Of a DNA stretch of 64,000 nucleotides, positions 46,264 to 55,432 are shown piece after piece. The position numbers and the translations under genes are program-made. Within the stretch, counting starts at the first letter, position 1, and every line of letters begins with the position of its first letter. The notes under the pieces were generated by a model, which saw nothing but the letters and a program-made list of their open reading frames with translations, searched no databases and had not been told where the DNA came from. Origin of the DNA: Solobacterium sp. (GTDB taxonomy: Bacteria > Bacillota_I > Bacilli_A > Erysipelotrichales > Erysipelotrichaceae); NCBI GenBank assembly GCA_022486705.1, contig JAKVKC010000002.1, forward strand, positions 1 through 64,000. The letters are read 5' to 3'.

Positions 46264-47420
46264 AGAGGTTGATATTGTTGGGTGCCAGCGGTTCCATCGG
46301 CATGCAGACGATCGATGTGGTGCATCAGCATCCCGCTGATTTTGCCATCACTGCTTTCAGTGTGGGACATCATATTGAAAAGATTGCCGAGATCCTGAAG
46401 GATTCTCCGGTAAAAAATATATGTGTTCAGGAAGAGAAAGATGCCATTGCACTTTCGGCGGTCTATCCTGACATTCATTTTGTTTATGGCGATGAGGGAC
46501 TATGCTGGCTGAGCGAGAATTGTGAATATGATCTGCTGGTCAATGCATTGGTAGGTTTTGTTGGCTTTATGCCGACCTTGAAAGCAATTGAGAGCGGCCA
46601 TGATGTTGCCTTGGCAAATAAAGAGACATTGGTCGTGGGCGGCAAACTGATCTATGAAGCACTGCATCGCTGCCATCGTTCTCTGTATCCGATCGACAGT
46701 GAGCACAGTGCAATCTTTCAATGCCTGCAGGGCAATCGGAAAGAAGAAGTAAAGCGCTTGATCATCACGGCAAGCGGCGGAAGCTTCCGTACGAAGAGCC
46801 GTGAAGAATTGAAAGATGTCACTGTAGCACAGGCCTTGAATCATCCGAATTGGACGATGGGCGCAAAGATCACAATCGACAGTGCAACGATGATGAATAA
46901 GGGCTTTGAAGTAACAGAAGCCCATTGGCTGTTTGATATGGACTATGATCATATCGATGTACTGATGCATCCGGAATCGGTCGTGCATTCGATGGTCGAA
47001 TATGTGGATCACAGCACTATTGCACAGATGGGCGCACCGGATATGCGCCTGCCGATCCAGTATGCTTTGACTTGGCCGCAGAGATATCCTTTGGCCCAAG
47101 AGCATCCCTTGGATCTTGCTGAGATTGGATCGCTGCATTTTTCCAAGCCGGATGTCAGAAGGTTTCCGCTGCTTGCTTTAGCATATGAGGCAGGCAGGAA
47201 AGGCGGCAATCTGGATGCGGTAATGAACGGCGCCAATGAAGAAGCCAACGCTGCTTTCCGCAAAGGGATCATTTCCTTCCTGATGATTGAAGAAATTGTC
47301 ATCAGAGCGGTAAATCTGGCACCATTCAAAGAGGTAGAAACGGTGCAGGATCTGATCGATGGCGATGCCTGGGGAAGAAACTTTGCGCTTGCACAAATTG
47401 AAAGGAACCGTATTAAATGA
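46260..47420 (+). CDS. dxr: 1-deoxy-D-xylulose 5-phosphate reductoisomerase
   Basis: Second enzyme of the MEP isoprenoid pathway, which feeds UppS next door. It has the NADPH site LLGASGSIGMQTID near residues 5-18, ALANKETLVVGG near 117-128, the metal-binding PIDSEHSA near 143-150 and ASGGSFR near 175. Length 386 aa. The start overlaps cdsA by 4 nt and the stop overlaps rseP by 4 nt. Its presence shows the host uses the MEP route. Confidence 0.97.
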   Translation: MKRLILLGASGSIGMQTIDVVHQHPADFAITAFSVGHHIEKIAEILKDSPVKNICVQEEKDAIALSAVYPDIHFVYGDEGLCWLSENCEYDLLVNALVGFVGFMPTLKAIESGHDVALANKETLVVGGKLIYEALHRCHRSLYPIDSEHSAIFQCLQGNRKEEVKRLIITASGGSFRTKSREELKDVTVAQALNHPNWTMGAKITIDSATMMNKGFEVTEAHWLFDMDYDHIDVLMHPESVVHSMVEYVDHSTIAQMGAPDMRLPIQYALTWPQRYPLAQEHPLDLAEIGSLHFSKPDVRRFPLLALAYEAGRKGGNLDAVMNGANEEANAAFRKGIISFLMIEEIVIRAVNLAPFKEVETVQDLIDGDAWGRNFALAQIERNRIK

Positions 47421-48487
47421 ATTTCATGAATATTATTTATTTTCTGCTCCTGCTCAGTCTGATCATTGTGATCCATGAGCTTGGCCACTTCTTAGCAGCA
47501 AAGCTGTTCGGTGTCTGGTGCTATGAATTCTCCTTTGGCATGGGACCTCTTCTTTTTAAACATCAGGGAAAAGAGACACAGTTCTCGATCCGTGCTCTGC
47601 CCATCGGCGGCTATGTTGCGATGGCAGGGGAACAGGATGGCGATGAAGCCTATCCGGATGTGGCTGTACCGGAAGGAAGAAGACTGACGGATAAGAAGCC
47701 ATGGCAGAAGATCATTGTCATGCTTGCAGGTGTATTCAATAATTTTGTCCTGGCTTTTCTGATCTTCAGCTTTGTGATCCTGGGCAATGGCACCTTCTCG
47801 ACATCGCCGAAAGCAGTGGTCGATCAGATCACGGAAGGAAGCCCAGCTGAAAAAGCTGGCTTTGAAGTAGGGGATGTAATCAAAAGGATCGTCAAAGAAG
47901 ACGGCTCCAGTGTGGAACCGGAGAACTATATTGATATGCAGTCCTTCAGCTACAACTATACCGGTACGGAAACATATACGGTCGAGCGCGATGGGCAGGA
48001 GATCGTTATTCAGGTGACGCCAGAGTATAACAGCGAAACAGAATCCTATCTGATCGGTATTGTTGCACCGGATGCCGAGACGGTGAATATCAATCTGCTC
48101 AACTGCTGGTATTATGGCGGCTATGAGATGAAGAGCATTACCAAACTTCTATTCACGACCTTGGCGGGCTTATTCCTGCATGGATCCGGTCTGGAACAGA
48201 TGAGCGGTCCGGTCGGCATCTATCAGGCGGCTGGCACATATGCCTCTATGGGCGTTTCAGCGTTTATGTTCTTAGTCGCAGAGCTGAGCCTGAATGTCGG
48301 CATCTTCAATCTGCTGCCGCTGCCTGTCTTGGATGGCGGTCAGGTGATCATTACGATCATTGAGTGGATCGCACATCGTCCATTGAATAAAAAGGTGAAA
48401 ATGGGTATTATGATTGCGTGCTGGGCACTGCTGATCGGTTTCATGATCTTTGTGACTTGGAATGATATCAGCCGTTTATTCAGCTAA
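47417..48487 (+). CDS. rseP: RIP metalloprotease RseP (RasP)
   Basis: Site-2 intramembrane zinc protease that cleaves anti-sigma factors and signal peptide remnants. The HExxH motif is His20-Glu-Leu-Gly-His24 in the first transmembrane helix. A PDZ domain spans about residues 125-215, and the C-terminal NLLPLPVLDGGQ near 297-308 supplies the third metal ligand. Length 356 aa. It ends the uppS operon, 16 nt before galE. Confidence 0.96.
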   Translation: MNFMNIIYFLLLLSLIIVIHELGHFLAAKLFGVWCYEFSFGMGPLLFKHQGKETQFSIRALPIGGYVAMAGEQDGDEAYPDVAVPEGRRLTDKKPWQKIIVMLAGVFNNFVLAFLIFSFVILGNGTFSTSPKAVVDQITEGSPAEKAGFEVGDVIKRIVKEDGSSVEPENYIDMQSFSYNYTGTETYTVERDGQEIVIQVTPEYNSETESYLIGIVAPDAETVNINLLNCWYYGGYEMKSITKLLFTTLAGLFLHGSGLEQMSGPVGIYQAAGTYASMGVSAFMFLVAELSLNVGIFNLLPLPVLDGGQVIITIIEWIAHRPLNKKVKMGIMIACWALLIGFMIFVTWNDISRLFS

Positions 48488-48503
48488 AAGAAAAGAGGAA
48501 GTT

Positions 48504-49520
48504 ATGGCAGCAATTCTTGTAACAGGGGGAACAGGATATATCGGTTCCCATACCTGCGTGGAACTGATCCAAGCAGGCTATGAAGTGATCGTTTTAGACA
48601 ATCTCTATAATTCAAGCAAAGTTGTATTGGACCGCATTCAGACCATCACCGGAACCAAACCGAAGTTCTATGATATGGATGTCCTGGATCGGGCTGGCTT
48701 GGATCGTGTCTTTGCGGAAAATCACATTGATGCAGTGATCCATTTTGCAGGATACAAGGCAGTTGGCGAATCAGTCGAAAAGCCGCTGCTGTATTACGAA
48801 AACAATATTACCGGTTCGATCAATCTATATCAGGCAATGAAGAAAGCTGGATGCAAGACGATCGTATTCTCTTCCTCCGCAACAGTCTATGGCGATCCTG
48901 AAAAGTGCCCGATCACGGAAGATTCCAAAGTCGGCGGAACAACAAATCCTTATGGAACATCGAAGCTGATGAATGAAAAGATCCTGGAAGATACGGCAAA
49001 GCCGGATCCTGATTGGTCAGTACTGCTGCTGAGATACTTCAATCCGATCGGTGCGCATCAGAGCGGACTGCTTGGCGAAGTGCCGAATGGCATTCCGAAC
49101 AACTTAGTTCCGTACATTGCCCGGGTTGCCAATGGTACATTGGATTACCTGCGTGTCTTCGGCAATGATTATCCAACACCGGATGGAACAGGTGTCAGAG
49201 ACTATATCCATGTTGTTGATCTGGCCAAGGGACATATCGGTGCGGTCGAATATGCACTGCATCATAAGGGTGTTGAGCATATCAATCTTGGCACCGGGAT
49301 CGGATATTCTGTACTGGATGTCCTGCATGCATATGAAAAAGCATGCGGCAAGACATTGCCGTATAAGATCTTAGCAAGACGCCCAGGTGATATTGCTGAA
49401 TGCTATGCAGATGCATCGAAAGCAAAGAAACTGCTGGGATGGTCAGCACAGTATGGCATTGATGATATGTGCCGTGATTCTTGGAACTTCACTTTGAAAA
49501 ATCCAAATGGAATTGAATGA
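48504..49520 (+). CDS. galE: UDP-glucose 4-epimerase
   Basis: Interconverts UDP-glucose and UDP-galactose. It is an extended SDR with TGGTGYIGSH near residues 7-16, SSSATVYGDP near 122-131 and the catalytic YxxxK as YGTSK near 147-151. Length 338 aa is typical. I take ATG 48504 with SD AAAGAGG. It lies 16 nt after rseP and ends at a terminator. No other gal genes are adjacent, suggesting a role in supplying precursors for surface glycans; this is inference. Confidence 0.95.
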   Translation: MAAILVTGGTGYIGSHTCVELIQAGYEVIVLDNLYNSSKVVLDRIQTITGTKPKFYDMDVLDRAGLDRVFAENHIDAVIHFAGYKAVGESVEKPLLYYENNITGSINLYQAMKKAGCKTIVFSSSATVYGDPEKCPITEDSKVGGTTNPYGTSKLMNEKILEDTAKPDPDWSVLLLRYFNPIGAHQSGLLGEVPNGIPNNLVPYIARVANGTLDYLRVFGNDYPTPDGTGVRDYIHVVDLAKGHIGAVEYALHHKGVEHINLGTGIGYSVLDVLHAYEKACGKTLPYKILARRPGDIAECYADASKAKKLLGWSAQYGIDDMCRDSWNFTLKNPNGIE

Positions 49521-49542
49521 AACAGGGCCTGTGCCCTGTTTT
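49521..49542 (+). terminator. galE terminator
   Basis: AACAGGGC-CTGT-GCCCTGTT hairpin followed by TTTCTTT. Confidence 0.8.
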
Positions 49543-49592
49543 CTTTGACCATTTTTATATATAATAAAATAAGTAAGTAGGAGGATCCTGCC

Positions 49593-50573
49593 TTGAATGA
49601 TACGAAGAAAAGAAATATGAAGATCTTATGGATCGCTGTCTTAGCAATTGCTGTCACAGCTGGCTGCATTGCTTTGATCGTGCTGAACCAGAATAAAAAT
49701 AACAATACGGATGCATCGAGCTCTGCCTCTGCTTCCAGCAGTGCTTCCGCCTCTGCCAGTGCAGATACAGCATCAGAGATTTCTGTGAAATGCAATTCTT
49801 ATTCCGTTTATACATTGGATGATACAGATTTTGGCTTTGTTATTGCCAAGGCTCATGTTAAGGCACCGAGTGCGATCAGCCTGGACTTAGATCATTTTAC
49901 GACCGAAGATGGCATCAAGCTTTCGGCAGTCAGTGAGTATACAGAAGCACTGAATGAAAAGGGATACAGTTTAGAGACGCTCAAAACGGCGGATGCTATC
50001 ATCACCAGCAGTGATACAGAAACAGATATCAATCTGTTTATTCCTTATAAGAACAAGGATGCAGAAACACTGAAGGTCACCTGCGACTTAAATGCGAACT
50101 GTGATCTGTCCTTCAATTTATCCAGTTCAGACCATACTGGAGAAGCACTGAAGAAAAAGACGGAAACGGCTGCGCCGACAGAACAGAGCGCATTGAGCGT
50201 TACGATCGATCATGCTTCGGAAATTGATCCGGAAAAAGTACTGACAGATAATGATGAAGCATATTTCCTGCCGTCAACAGCCAGAGTATTTGGCTTCCAT
50301 GTTCATGTCACAGCACCAAGCGGTCAGTCTGTGCAGATCGTGTCTGCTTCTTTCGATGGCGGGGAGAATGGTATTGTTCAGGCTGAAAAAGCTTCTGTGC
50401 ATACTTCTGTACAGGCAAGTATTATCAATCAGTCGATCAGCGATACGGGGGATGGATATCTCTTTATCATCCTGCTGGATCCAGGGCATACAATTTCTTC
50501 CATCAACGGGACCATGAATCTTCAGATGAACGATGCAAGTCAGAATGCATCTTTGGAAGCCAGCTTAGGTTAA
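49593..50573 (+). CDS. Membrane-anchored extracellular protein of unknown function
   Basis: A 326-residue protein with a single N-terminal transmembrane anchor (about residues 9-31), a Ser/Ala-rich linker (about 41-58), and two extracellular beta-rich regions (about 60-180 and 200-326) that may be related to each other. No enzyme motif is recognised. The start codon is TTG 49593 with a near-perfect SD AGGAGG 8 nt upstream. A TATAAT (49560-49565) lies upstream. It ends 10 nt before the glucosaminidase gene, so the two are co-expressed and may act together at the wall. Not a lipoprotein: there is a cysteine at the anchor (AGC) but no proper lipobox context. Confidence 0.82.
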   Translation: MNDTKKRNMKILWIAVLAIAVTAGCIALIVLNQNKNNNTDASSSASASSSASASASADTASEISVKCNSYSVYTLDDTDFGFVIAKAHVKAPSAISLDLDHFTTEDGIKLSAVSEYTEALNEKGYSLETLKTADAIITSSDTETDINLFIPYKNKDAETLKVTCDLNANCDLSFNLSSSDHTGEALKKKTETAAPTEQSALSVTIDHASEIDPEKVLTDNDEAYFLPSTARVFGFHVHVTAPSGQSVQIVSASFDGGENGIVQAEKASVHTSVQASIINQSISDTGDGYLFIILLDPGHTISSINGTMNLQMNDASQNASLEASLG

Positions 50574-50583
50574 GGAGGCAGCT

Positions 50584-52623
50584 ATGAGAAAAATAAAAAA
50601 TTTCATTCTGATCTTAGCAATGATCGTAACAATGGTTCCCATCATTGAACACAATACAATTGCAGTGCAGGCCAAAACAAGCTACAGCTATTACAGTCTG
50701 AACTGCGGAAGTTCATATGAAGTGGATACGATCAATGACAATGGGGGCTTTGACTATAAAGGCTGCTATGTTGATCTTTCTTCTGCTAAAAGTGCGATGA
50801 AATCAGCAGGCAGCGATGCCGTTGTAAGACATGCAGGAAGCTATTCGGCGAATCAGATCGTTGCGATGACAAGCGGATTTGTGTATACGTCCGGTTTCCG
50901 CAGCGATTCATCTACGGTCAGTGTTTATGGCTATGGTGCTTCGTCATCCGCTTCCACGTATATTCAGAACTATCGCGGCATGTATTATGAAGATACTCTT
51001 GATTACGATGGAGCGGGAGATGGCAATGTTCTAGTCAATGCCTTTGGTTTTGAAGGTACGGTATCTATGAGCAATGTTGATTTTATTCCGATGAAGTTCT
51101 TCGTGAATGATCTGCCGATCTGGGTCGCCGGAAATGCGGCGGACGGTACAGATCCATGGTGCGTCATACCGAACAGCACATATTATAAAGTAGTGCGCAA
51201 TGGCAATTATCTGGATCTTGTATATCATGGCTTCAATGACTATCCAAGCGGCGGCGACTATACCCATGCGGAATCATTCACCGGCAATCTTGCGGTAGGT
51301 CCGGCGGCATCGTGGATGAGCGAAGGAAGTATCTATTATTCTTTGGATGATGTGACTTTCTATTCAGATTACAGCTTTACGCAGAAGGCTGGCACATATT
51401 ACAACTATTATCTTTATCAGCCATTGCGGACAAGATCCAATATTTCCGCGGATATCTATAACAGCTTCTTAAGTGAACAGGGATATGATTCTTCTTCTGC
51501 CTTATGGGATATGGGCTCTGCGTTTATCAATGGACAGAACACGTACGGCATCAATGCGGCGATGGTATTTGCCCAGGCATGCTGTGAATCGGCGTATGGC
51601 ACAAGCGGCTATGCGAGAAACTATAACAACCTGTTTGGAGTCGGTGCCTATGATGATGGTCCTTCCGTTATGAATTTTGAAAGTGTGACGAAATCGATCT
51701 ATAACCAAATGGGACTTCTGCTCAGATATTATACAGATACGGACTGTGCTTGGTATTATGGCGGCACCTATGGCAATAAGGGAGCAGGCATTACAACAAA
51801 ATATGCTTCGGCAGCAACGTATGGACTGACGCTGGCATCGATCTATTATCGTTTTGATAAATATGCTTCAGGAAATAATGGCAGTCTGACAGATGCGCAG
51901 TCTTCAACAATCGGTGTCTTAAATGATACGGTCACAAATGTTTATACAGATACCACAGGTTCCAATGTGCTTTATACATATCGGTATGGCTATAATACGG
52001 ATTATTTAAAGAACCAGACCGTTGTCATTTTAGGAAAGATCGGAGATTACTATCAGATCCAGTCAACCGACTATGTATCCAATGGAGCCCAGATGCATGT
52101 AGACAATAAGCAGTATGCGACATACGATTGGAACGCAATGATTGGCTATATCAAGATCTCTGATGTAAAGACATTGATCAATGCAGATGGTTCCGGCATT
52201 CATGATCTGAGCAGCGCAGAAGATATGTATCGTCTTTACAATCCGAACAGCGGTGAGCATTTCTATACCGCAGATGTGAATGAAAAGAATAACTTATCCA
52301 ATATTGGATGGGTCTATGAGGGAATAGGGTGGAAAGCACCGTCATCTTCCTCTTCACCTGTCTATCGTCTTTATAATCCGAATTCAGGCGATCATCACTA
52401 TACAATGAATGTCAATGAGCGGGATTGGCTTGTGACATTGGGATGGACATCAGAAGGCATCGGATGGTATTCGGATGACGCCAAGAGCGTACCGCTGTAT
52501 CGCCAATACAATCCGAATGAAACCGTAGGAACACATAACTATACGAAATCATTGGCTGAGAATGATTGGCTGGTGACATTGGGATGGACAGCTGAAGGCA
52601 TTGGCTGGTATGGCGTGAATTAA
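50584..52623 (+). CDS. Secreted glucosaminidase with DUF5648 repeats
   Basis: A 679-residue exported wall hydrolase. A signal peptide (about 1-30) is followed by an unrecognised N-terminal region (31-280), then an endo-beta-N-acetylglucosaminidase domain (about 285-430) with probable catalytic Glu335 in CCESAYGTSGYARNYNNLFG. An SH3-like region (about 440-530) follows. Three DUF5648 repeats (about 548-679) end the protein and are almost the same as those of the protein at 19060 (EGIGWKAP, YRLYNPNSGDHHYT). It probably trims peptidoglycan while the repeats hold it to the surface. SD AAGGAGG precedes ATG 50584. Confidence 0.92.
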   Translation: MRKIKNFILILAMIVTMVPIIEHNTIAVQAKTSYSYYSLNCGSSYEVDTINDNGGFDYKGCYVDLSSAKSAMKSAGSDAVVRHAGSYSANQIVAMTSGFVYTSGFRSDSSTVSVYGYGASSSASTYIQNYRGMYYEDTLDYDGAGDGNVLVNAFGFEGTVSMSNVDFIPMKFFVNDLPIWVAGNAADGTDPWCVIPNSTYYKVVRNGNYLDLVYHGFNDYPSGGDYTHAESFTGNLAVGPAASWMSEGSIYYSLDDVTFYSDYSFTQKAGTYYNYYLYQPLRTRSNISADIYNSFLSEQGYDSSSALWDMGSAFINGQNTYGINAAMVFAQACCESAYGTSGYARNYNNLFGVGAYDDGPSVMNFESVTKSIYNQMGLLLRYYTDTDCAWYYGGTYGNKGAGITTKYASAATYGLTLASIYYRFDKYASGNNGSLTDAQSSTIGVLNDTVTNVYTDTTGSNVLYTYRYGYNTDYLKNQTVVILGKIGDYYQIQSTDYVSNGAQMHVDNKQYATYDWNAMIGYIKISDVKTLINADGSGIHDLSSAEDMYRLYNPNSGEHFYTADVNEKNNLSNIGWVYEGIGWKAPSSSSSPVYRLYNPNSGDHHYTMNVNERDWLVTLGWTSEGIGWYSDDAKSVPLYRQYNPNETVGTHNYTKSLAENDWLVTLGWTAEGIGWYGVN

Positions 52624-52635
52624 GGAGAAGACAGG

Positions 52636-53067
52636 ATGATAGGAATTGTTGTAGCAGGACATGGTACATTTGCTTCAGGAATGAAGGATGCAGTCACGCT
52701 GCTGGCGGGCAAGCCGGAATACTTTGAAGCAGTAGACTTTGCTTTGGAAAACAGTACAGATGATCTGGAATTTCATCTGAAGGATGTCATTGAATCCATG
52801 AAGGGATGCGATGGCATTCTGATCTGCACCGATGTTTTAGGGGGCTCGCCGTTCAAAGAAGCTGCGGAGCTCAGTGAAGAATTGGCAGACAAGTTCGACA
52901 TTCGTATTTTATGCGGAACAAATTTAGGAATGCTGATCCAGGCAGACAGTGCCAGAGGCTATGTCAATGATGTGGATATGCTGGCTGATCTGACGGAAGA
53001 AGAGGGCAAAAAACAGATCGTGAAGTATGTCTTCAGTGAAAAAACTGATAATAACGGAGATATCTGA
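52636..53067 (+). CDS. PTS mannose-family EIIA
   Basis: A 143-residue phosphocarrier of the mannose/fructose/sorbose class. The phosphorylated His9 lies in VVAGHGTFASGM and the domain continues with ICTDVLGGSPFKEA near 60-73. SD AAGGAG precedes ATG 52636, 12 nt after the glucosaminidase. Its partner EIIB follows by 2 nt, but no EIIC or EIID is encoded nearby, so the pair must serve a permease elsewhere or act in regulation. Confidence 0.92.
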   Translation: MIGIVVAGHGTFASGMKDAVTLLAGKPEYFEAVDFALENSTDDLEFHLKDVIESMKGCDGILICTDVLGGSPFKEAAELSEELADKFDIRILCGTNLGMLIQADSARGYVNDVDMLADLTEEEGKKQIVKYVFSEKTDNNGDI

Positions 53068-53069
53068 TT

Positions 53070-53546
53070 ATGTCTTCCCTTGTATTGACACGTATTGATG
53101 ACCGCCTGATCCATGGTCAGATCTTTCTGCAATGGTGTGCTTTTCTGAAAGCGGATCTGATTGCGGTGGCAAATGATCAAGCAGCCGCAAGTACTTTCTC
53201 GCAGGGACTGATGGATATGGCAGTGCCGAATGAGATACAGACAAGATACTGGTCTATACCAGAAACGATTGCGCGTTTTTCTCATATGGAAAAGGAATAT
53301 CATATCTTTCTTGTTGTACAGAGCCCAGAGGATCTTTTGGCGCTGAAACAGGGTGGTGTGCCGATTGAGAATGTCAATATCGGCAATCTATGCATGAAGG
53401 AGGGCCGGGTGCAGAAGACACCGAGCGTGGCTGTGAGTGCAGAGGATGTTCAGGCACTCAGAAAGCTGCAGGAACTTGGCTGTCATTTGGAGATCAGACG
53501 CCTGCCAAGCAGCGTGCCGGAGGATCTGAACGAGATCTTGAAATGA
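53070..53546 (+). CDS. PTS mannose/sorbose-family EIIB
   Basis: A 158-residue EIIB of the Man/Agb type, accepting phosphate from EIIA on His15 in TRIDDRLIHGQ. The body matches the family through VVQSPEDLLALKQGGV and NIGNLCMKEGR. It ends before a hairpin whose 3' arm forms the radC SD. Linkage to the glucosaminidase gene suggests import of amino sugars released from the wall, but the missing EIIC/EIID makes this a guess. Confidence 0.92.
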   Translation: MSSLVLTRIDDRLIHGQIFLQWCAFLKADLIAVANDQAAASTFSQGLMDMAVPNEIQTRYWSIPETIARFSHMEKEYHIFLVVQSPEDLLALKQGGVPIENVNIGNLCMKEGRVQKTPSVAVSAEDVQALRKLQELGCHLEIRRLPSSVPEDLNEILK

Positions 53547-53560
53547 AACCGAAGAATTTT

Positions 53561-53600
53561 CTCTTCTTTCCCAAATATAAAGGGAGAGAGGAGATTTTTT
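53561..53600 (+). terminator. Terminator whose 3' arm contains the radC SD
   Basis: CTCTTCTTTCCC (53561-53572) pairs with GGGAGAGAGGAG (53582-53593), 12 bp with two wobbles, followed by ATTTTTT. The GAGGAG in the 3' arm is the only SD available to radC. Confidence 0.78.
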
Positions 53601-53604
53601 AATC

Positions 53605-54297
53605 ATGGCAATGATGAAAGAAATGCCGGGATGTGAAAGGCCGCGGGAGAAGGCAATGATGTTCGGCATCAGTTCTCTCAGTACAAGAGAACTGCTGGCG
53701 GTACTGCTTAGGAATGGCGTGAAGGGGCAATCTGTCCTGGAGATTGCAGATCGTCTGCTGATACGGACGGATGGGCTGAAAGGCCTGGAAAGGATCAGCC
53801 GCAGTGAACTCTGTGAGATCCGCGGAATTTCTGATGTAAAGGCTATTGAGCTGCTGGCCTGTATGGAATTGAATAAAAGGGCGCTGTATGAAAAAGCAAT
53901 GGAACAGGATGTTATTGCTCAGCCAGAGCATCTAGTGCAATGGCTCCAGAAAGAGATCGGGCCCTGTGTGCAGGAAAAGTTCCTGGCTGTGTATCTGGAT
54001 AACAGCCATCATATTCTGTCAGTTCGAACGATGTTCGTCGGAACAGTCAACATGAGCCATGTCTATCCTAGAGATATACTGCGGGAAGCATTGAAGGAGT
54101 CGGCGGTCAGTATGATCATTGTGCATAATCATCCCGGCGGTTCTTTACAGCCTGGGCAGGCAGATCTGCAGGTGACGTCCCTGATGATCCGGAGCGCATC
54201 TCTGATGGGCATCAGGATCGATGATCACTTGATCATTACCCAGAGCTCCTGGTTTTCTTTTTCACGGGCAGGAATCATGGATGAGTTGCGAAATTAA
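53605..54297 (+). CDS. radC: RadC-family JAB/MPN-domain protein
   Basis: A 230-residue protein with an N-terminal helix-hairpin-helix region (about 20-85, including SRSELCEIRGISDVKA) and a C-terminal JAMM/MPN domain with HNHPGGSLQPGQAD near residues 174-187, the metal-binding H-x-H-x10-D pattern. The old link of RadC to DNA repair is not supported; its true substrate is unknown. The start is ATG 53605, with further Met codons at positions 3 and 4. Its SD lies in the terminator stem described above. Confidence 0.92.
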   Translation: MAMMKEMPGCERPREKAMMFGISSLSTRELLAVLLRNGVKGQSVLEIADRLLIRTDGLKGLERISRSELCEIRGISDVKAIELLACMELNKRALYEKAMEQDVIAQPEHLVQWLQKEIGPCVQEKFLAVYLDNSHHILSVRTMFVGTVNMSHVYPRDILREALKESAVSMIIVHNHPGGSLQPGQADLQVTSLMIRSASLMGIRIDDHLIITQSSWFSFSRAGIMDELRN

Positions 54298-54325
54298 TGT
54301 TAAAATAATGCCAAGAGGTACGCAG

Positions 54326-55432
54326 ATGAAACTTGTTGATAAGATCAATGATACGATATACCGTGATTTCTCTCTGATGAAGCTGATCAAGATCATTTTG
54401 GTCATGGGGATCGTCTGGCTTTTTCAGGCGACAAGCGGTATCTGGCTTGGTATTCTGAATACGATATGGTCAGTGATCGCACCGTTTGCGATTGGGTTTG
54501 TCATTGCTTATATTCTGCGAGGCCCGATCCGTTTCGGTGAGGAACATGGCATTTCCCGCAAGATCATGATCCCTTTGATGTATATACTGATTGCATTGTT
54601 TGTCTTCTGGCTGATCTACAGTCTGGTGCCTATGATCGTCAATCGTGCCGGTGACTTTATCACCAGTATCATCAATTCGATGCAGTGGCTGCAGGATAAA
54701 GCATCCAGCATGTCGAGCAGCGGCTCCGGCGGCTGGCTTGACAGCTTTGTCAATGAAGGTGTGGATGCTTTGACGGCAGTGAAGAAACTGATCCCGAATC
54801 TTTCTGACAGTCTGCCGCATATTCTGACAACAGCGATGTCGGTATTGGCAAATGCTGTGATTGCCATTGTTGCGTCCATCTTTATGTGCTTCAGCTGGGA
54901 AAAGATCCGCACAGGGGTTGCTAAAGTATCTTACCGTGTTTCGAAGCGGTGCAATGAGATCGTGTTTGCAATCAATGAGGAAGAGAGCTTATATATACGT
55001 TCTCTTCTGATCCTGATCCTTCTGCACTTTATTGAATATTCACTGCTGTATCTGCTGGTAGGCCATCAGGATTGGCTGATCATGGGACTGATCACCGGCT
55101 TGGCATTGATCGTTCCGTATATCGGTCCGACGATTGCCAATGTCATCGGTATCTTTACGGCACTTTCGCTGCCGACCGGAAATGTGATCTTCTTAGTGAT
55201 CGCAATTGTTGTCATGAGCAGCACAGATGAATATGTTCTGGCACCATTCGTGCATTCGCATAATACGCATGTAACACCATTATGGGCCATCTTCTCCGTC
55301 TTTGCCGGCGGCGTGCTGTTCGGCAGTGTCGGTGTTATCATTGCCATTCCTGTCTTCTTGGCATTGCGAGTCATTATCATTCGCTTCCATGAAGATCATG
55401 AAGCACAGGAAAAACTGGAGAATCAAAAATGA
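54326..55432 (+). CDS. AI-2E-family transporter
   Basis: A 368-residue polytopic membrane protein of the AI-2E/PerM family with about seven to eight transmembrane helices, a periplasmic-side loop after helix 3 (about 105-175), and the family segments LITGLALIVPYIGPTIANVIG near 252-272 and FAGGVLFGSVGVIIAIPV near 323-340. Family members include exporters and Na+/H+ antiporters; AI-2 transport is not established for most. I take ATG 54326, where AGAGGT is 6-7 nt upstream, not the earlier in-frame start inside radC. Its stop overlaps the ZnuA-like gene by 4 nt. Confidence 0.88.
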   Translation: MKLVDKINDTIYRDFSLMKLIKIILVMGIVWLFQATSGIWLGILNTIWSVIAPFAIGFVIAYILRGPIRFGEEHGISRKIMIPLMYILIALFVFWLIYSLVPMIVNRAGDFITSIINSMQWLQDKASSMSSSGSGGWLDSFVNEGVDALTAVKKLIPNLSDSLPHILTTAMSVLANAVIAIVASIFMCFSWEKIRTGVAKVSYRVSKRCNEIVFAINEEESLYIRSLLILILLHFIEYSLLYLLVGHQDWLIMGLITGLALIVPYIGPTIANVIGIFTALSLPTGNVIFLVIAIVVMSSTDEYVLAPFVHSHNTHVTPLWAIFSVFAGGVLFGSVGVIIAIPVFLALRVIIIRFHEDHEAQEKLENQK

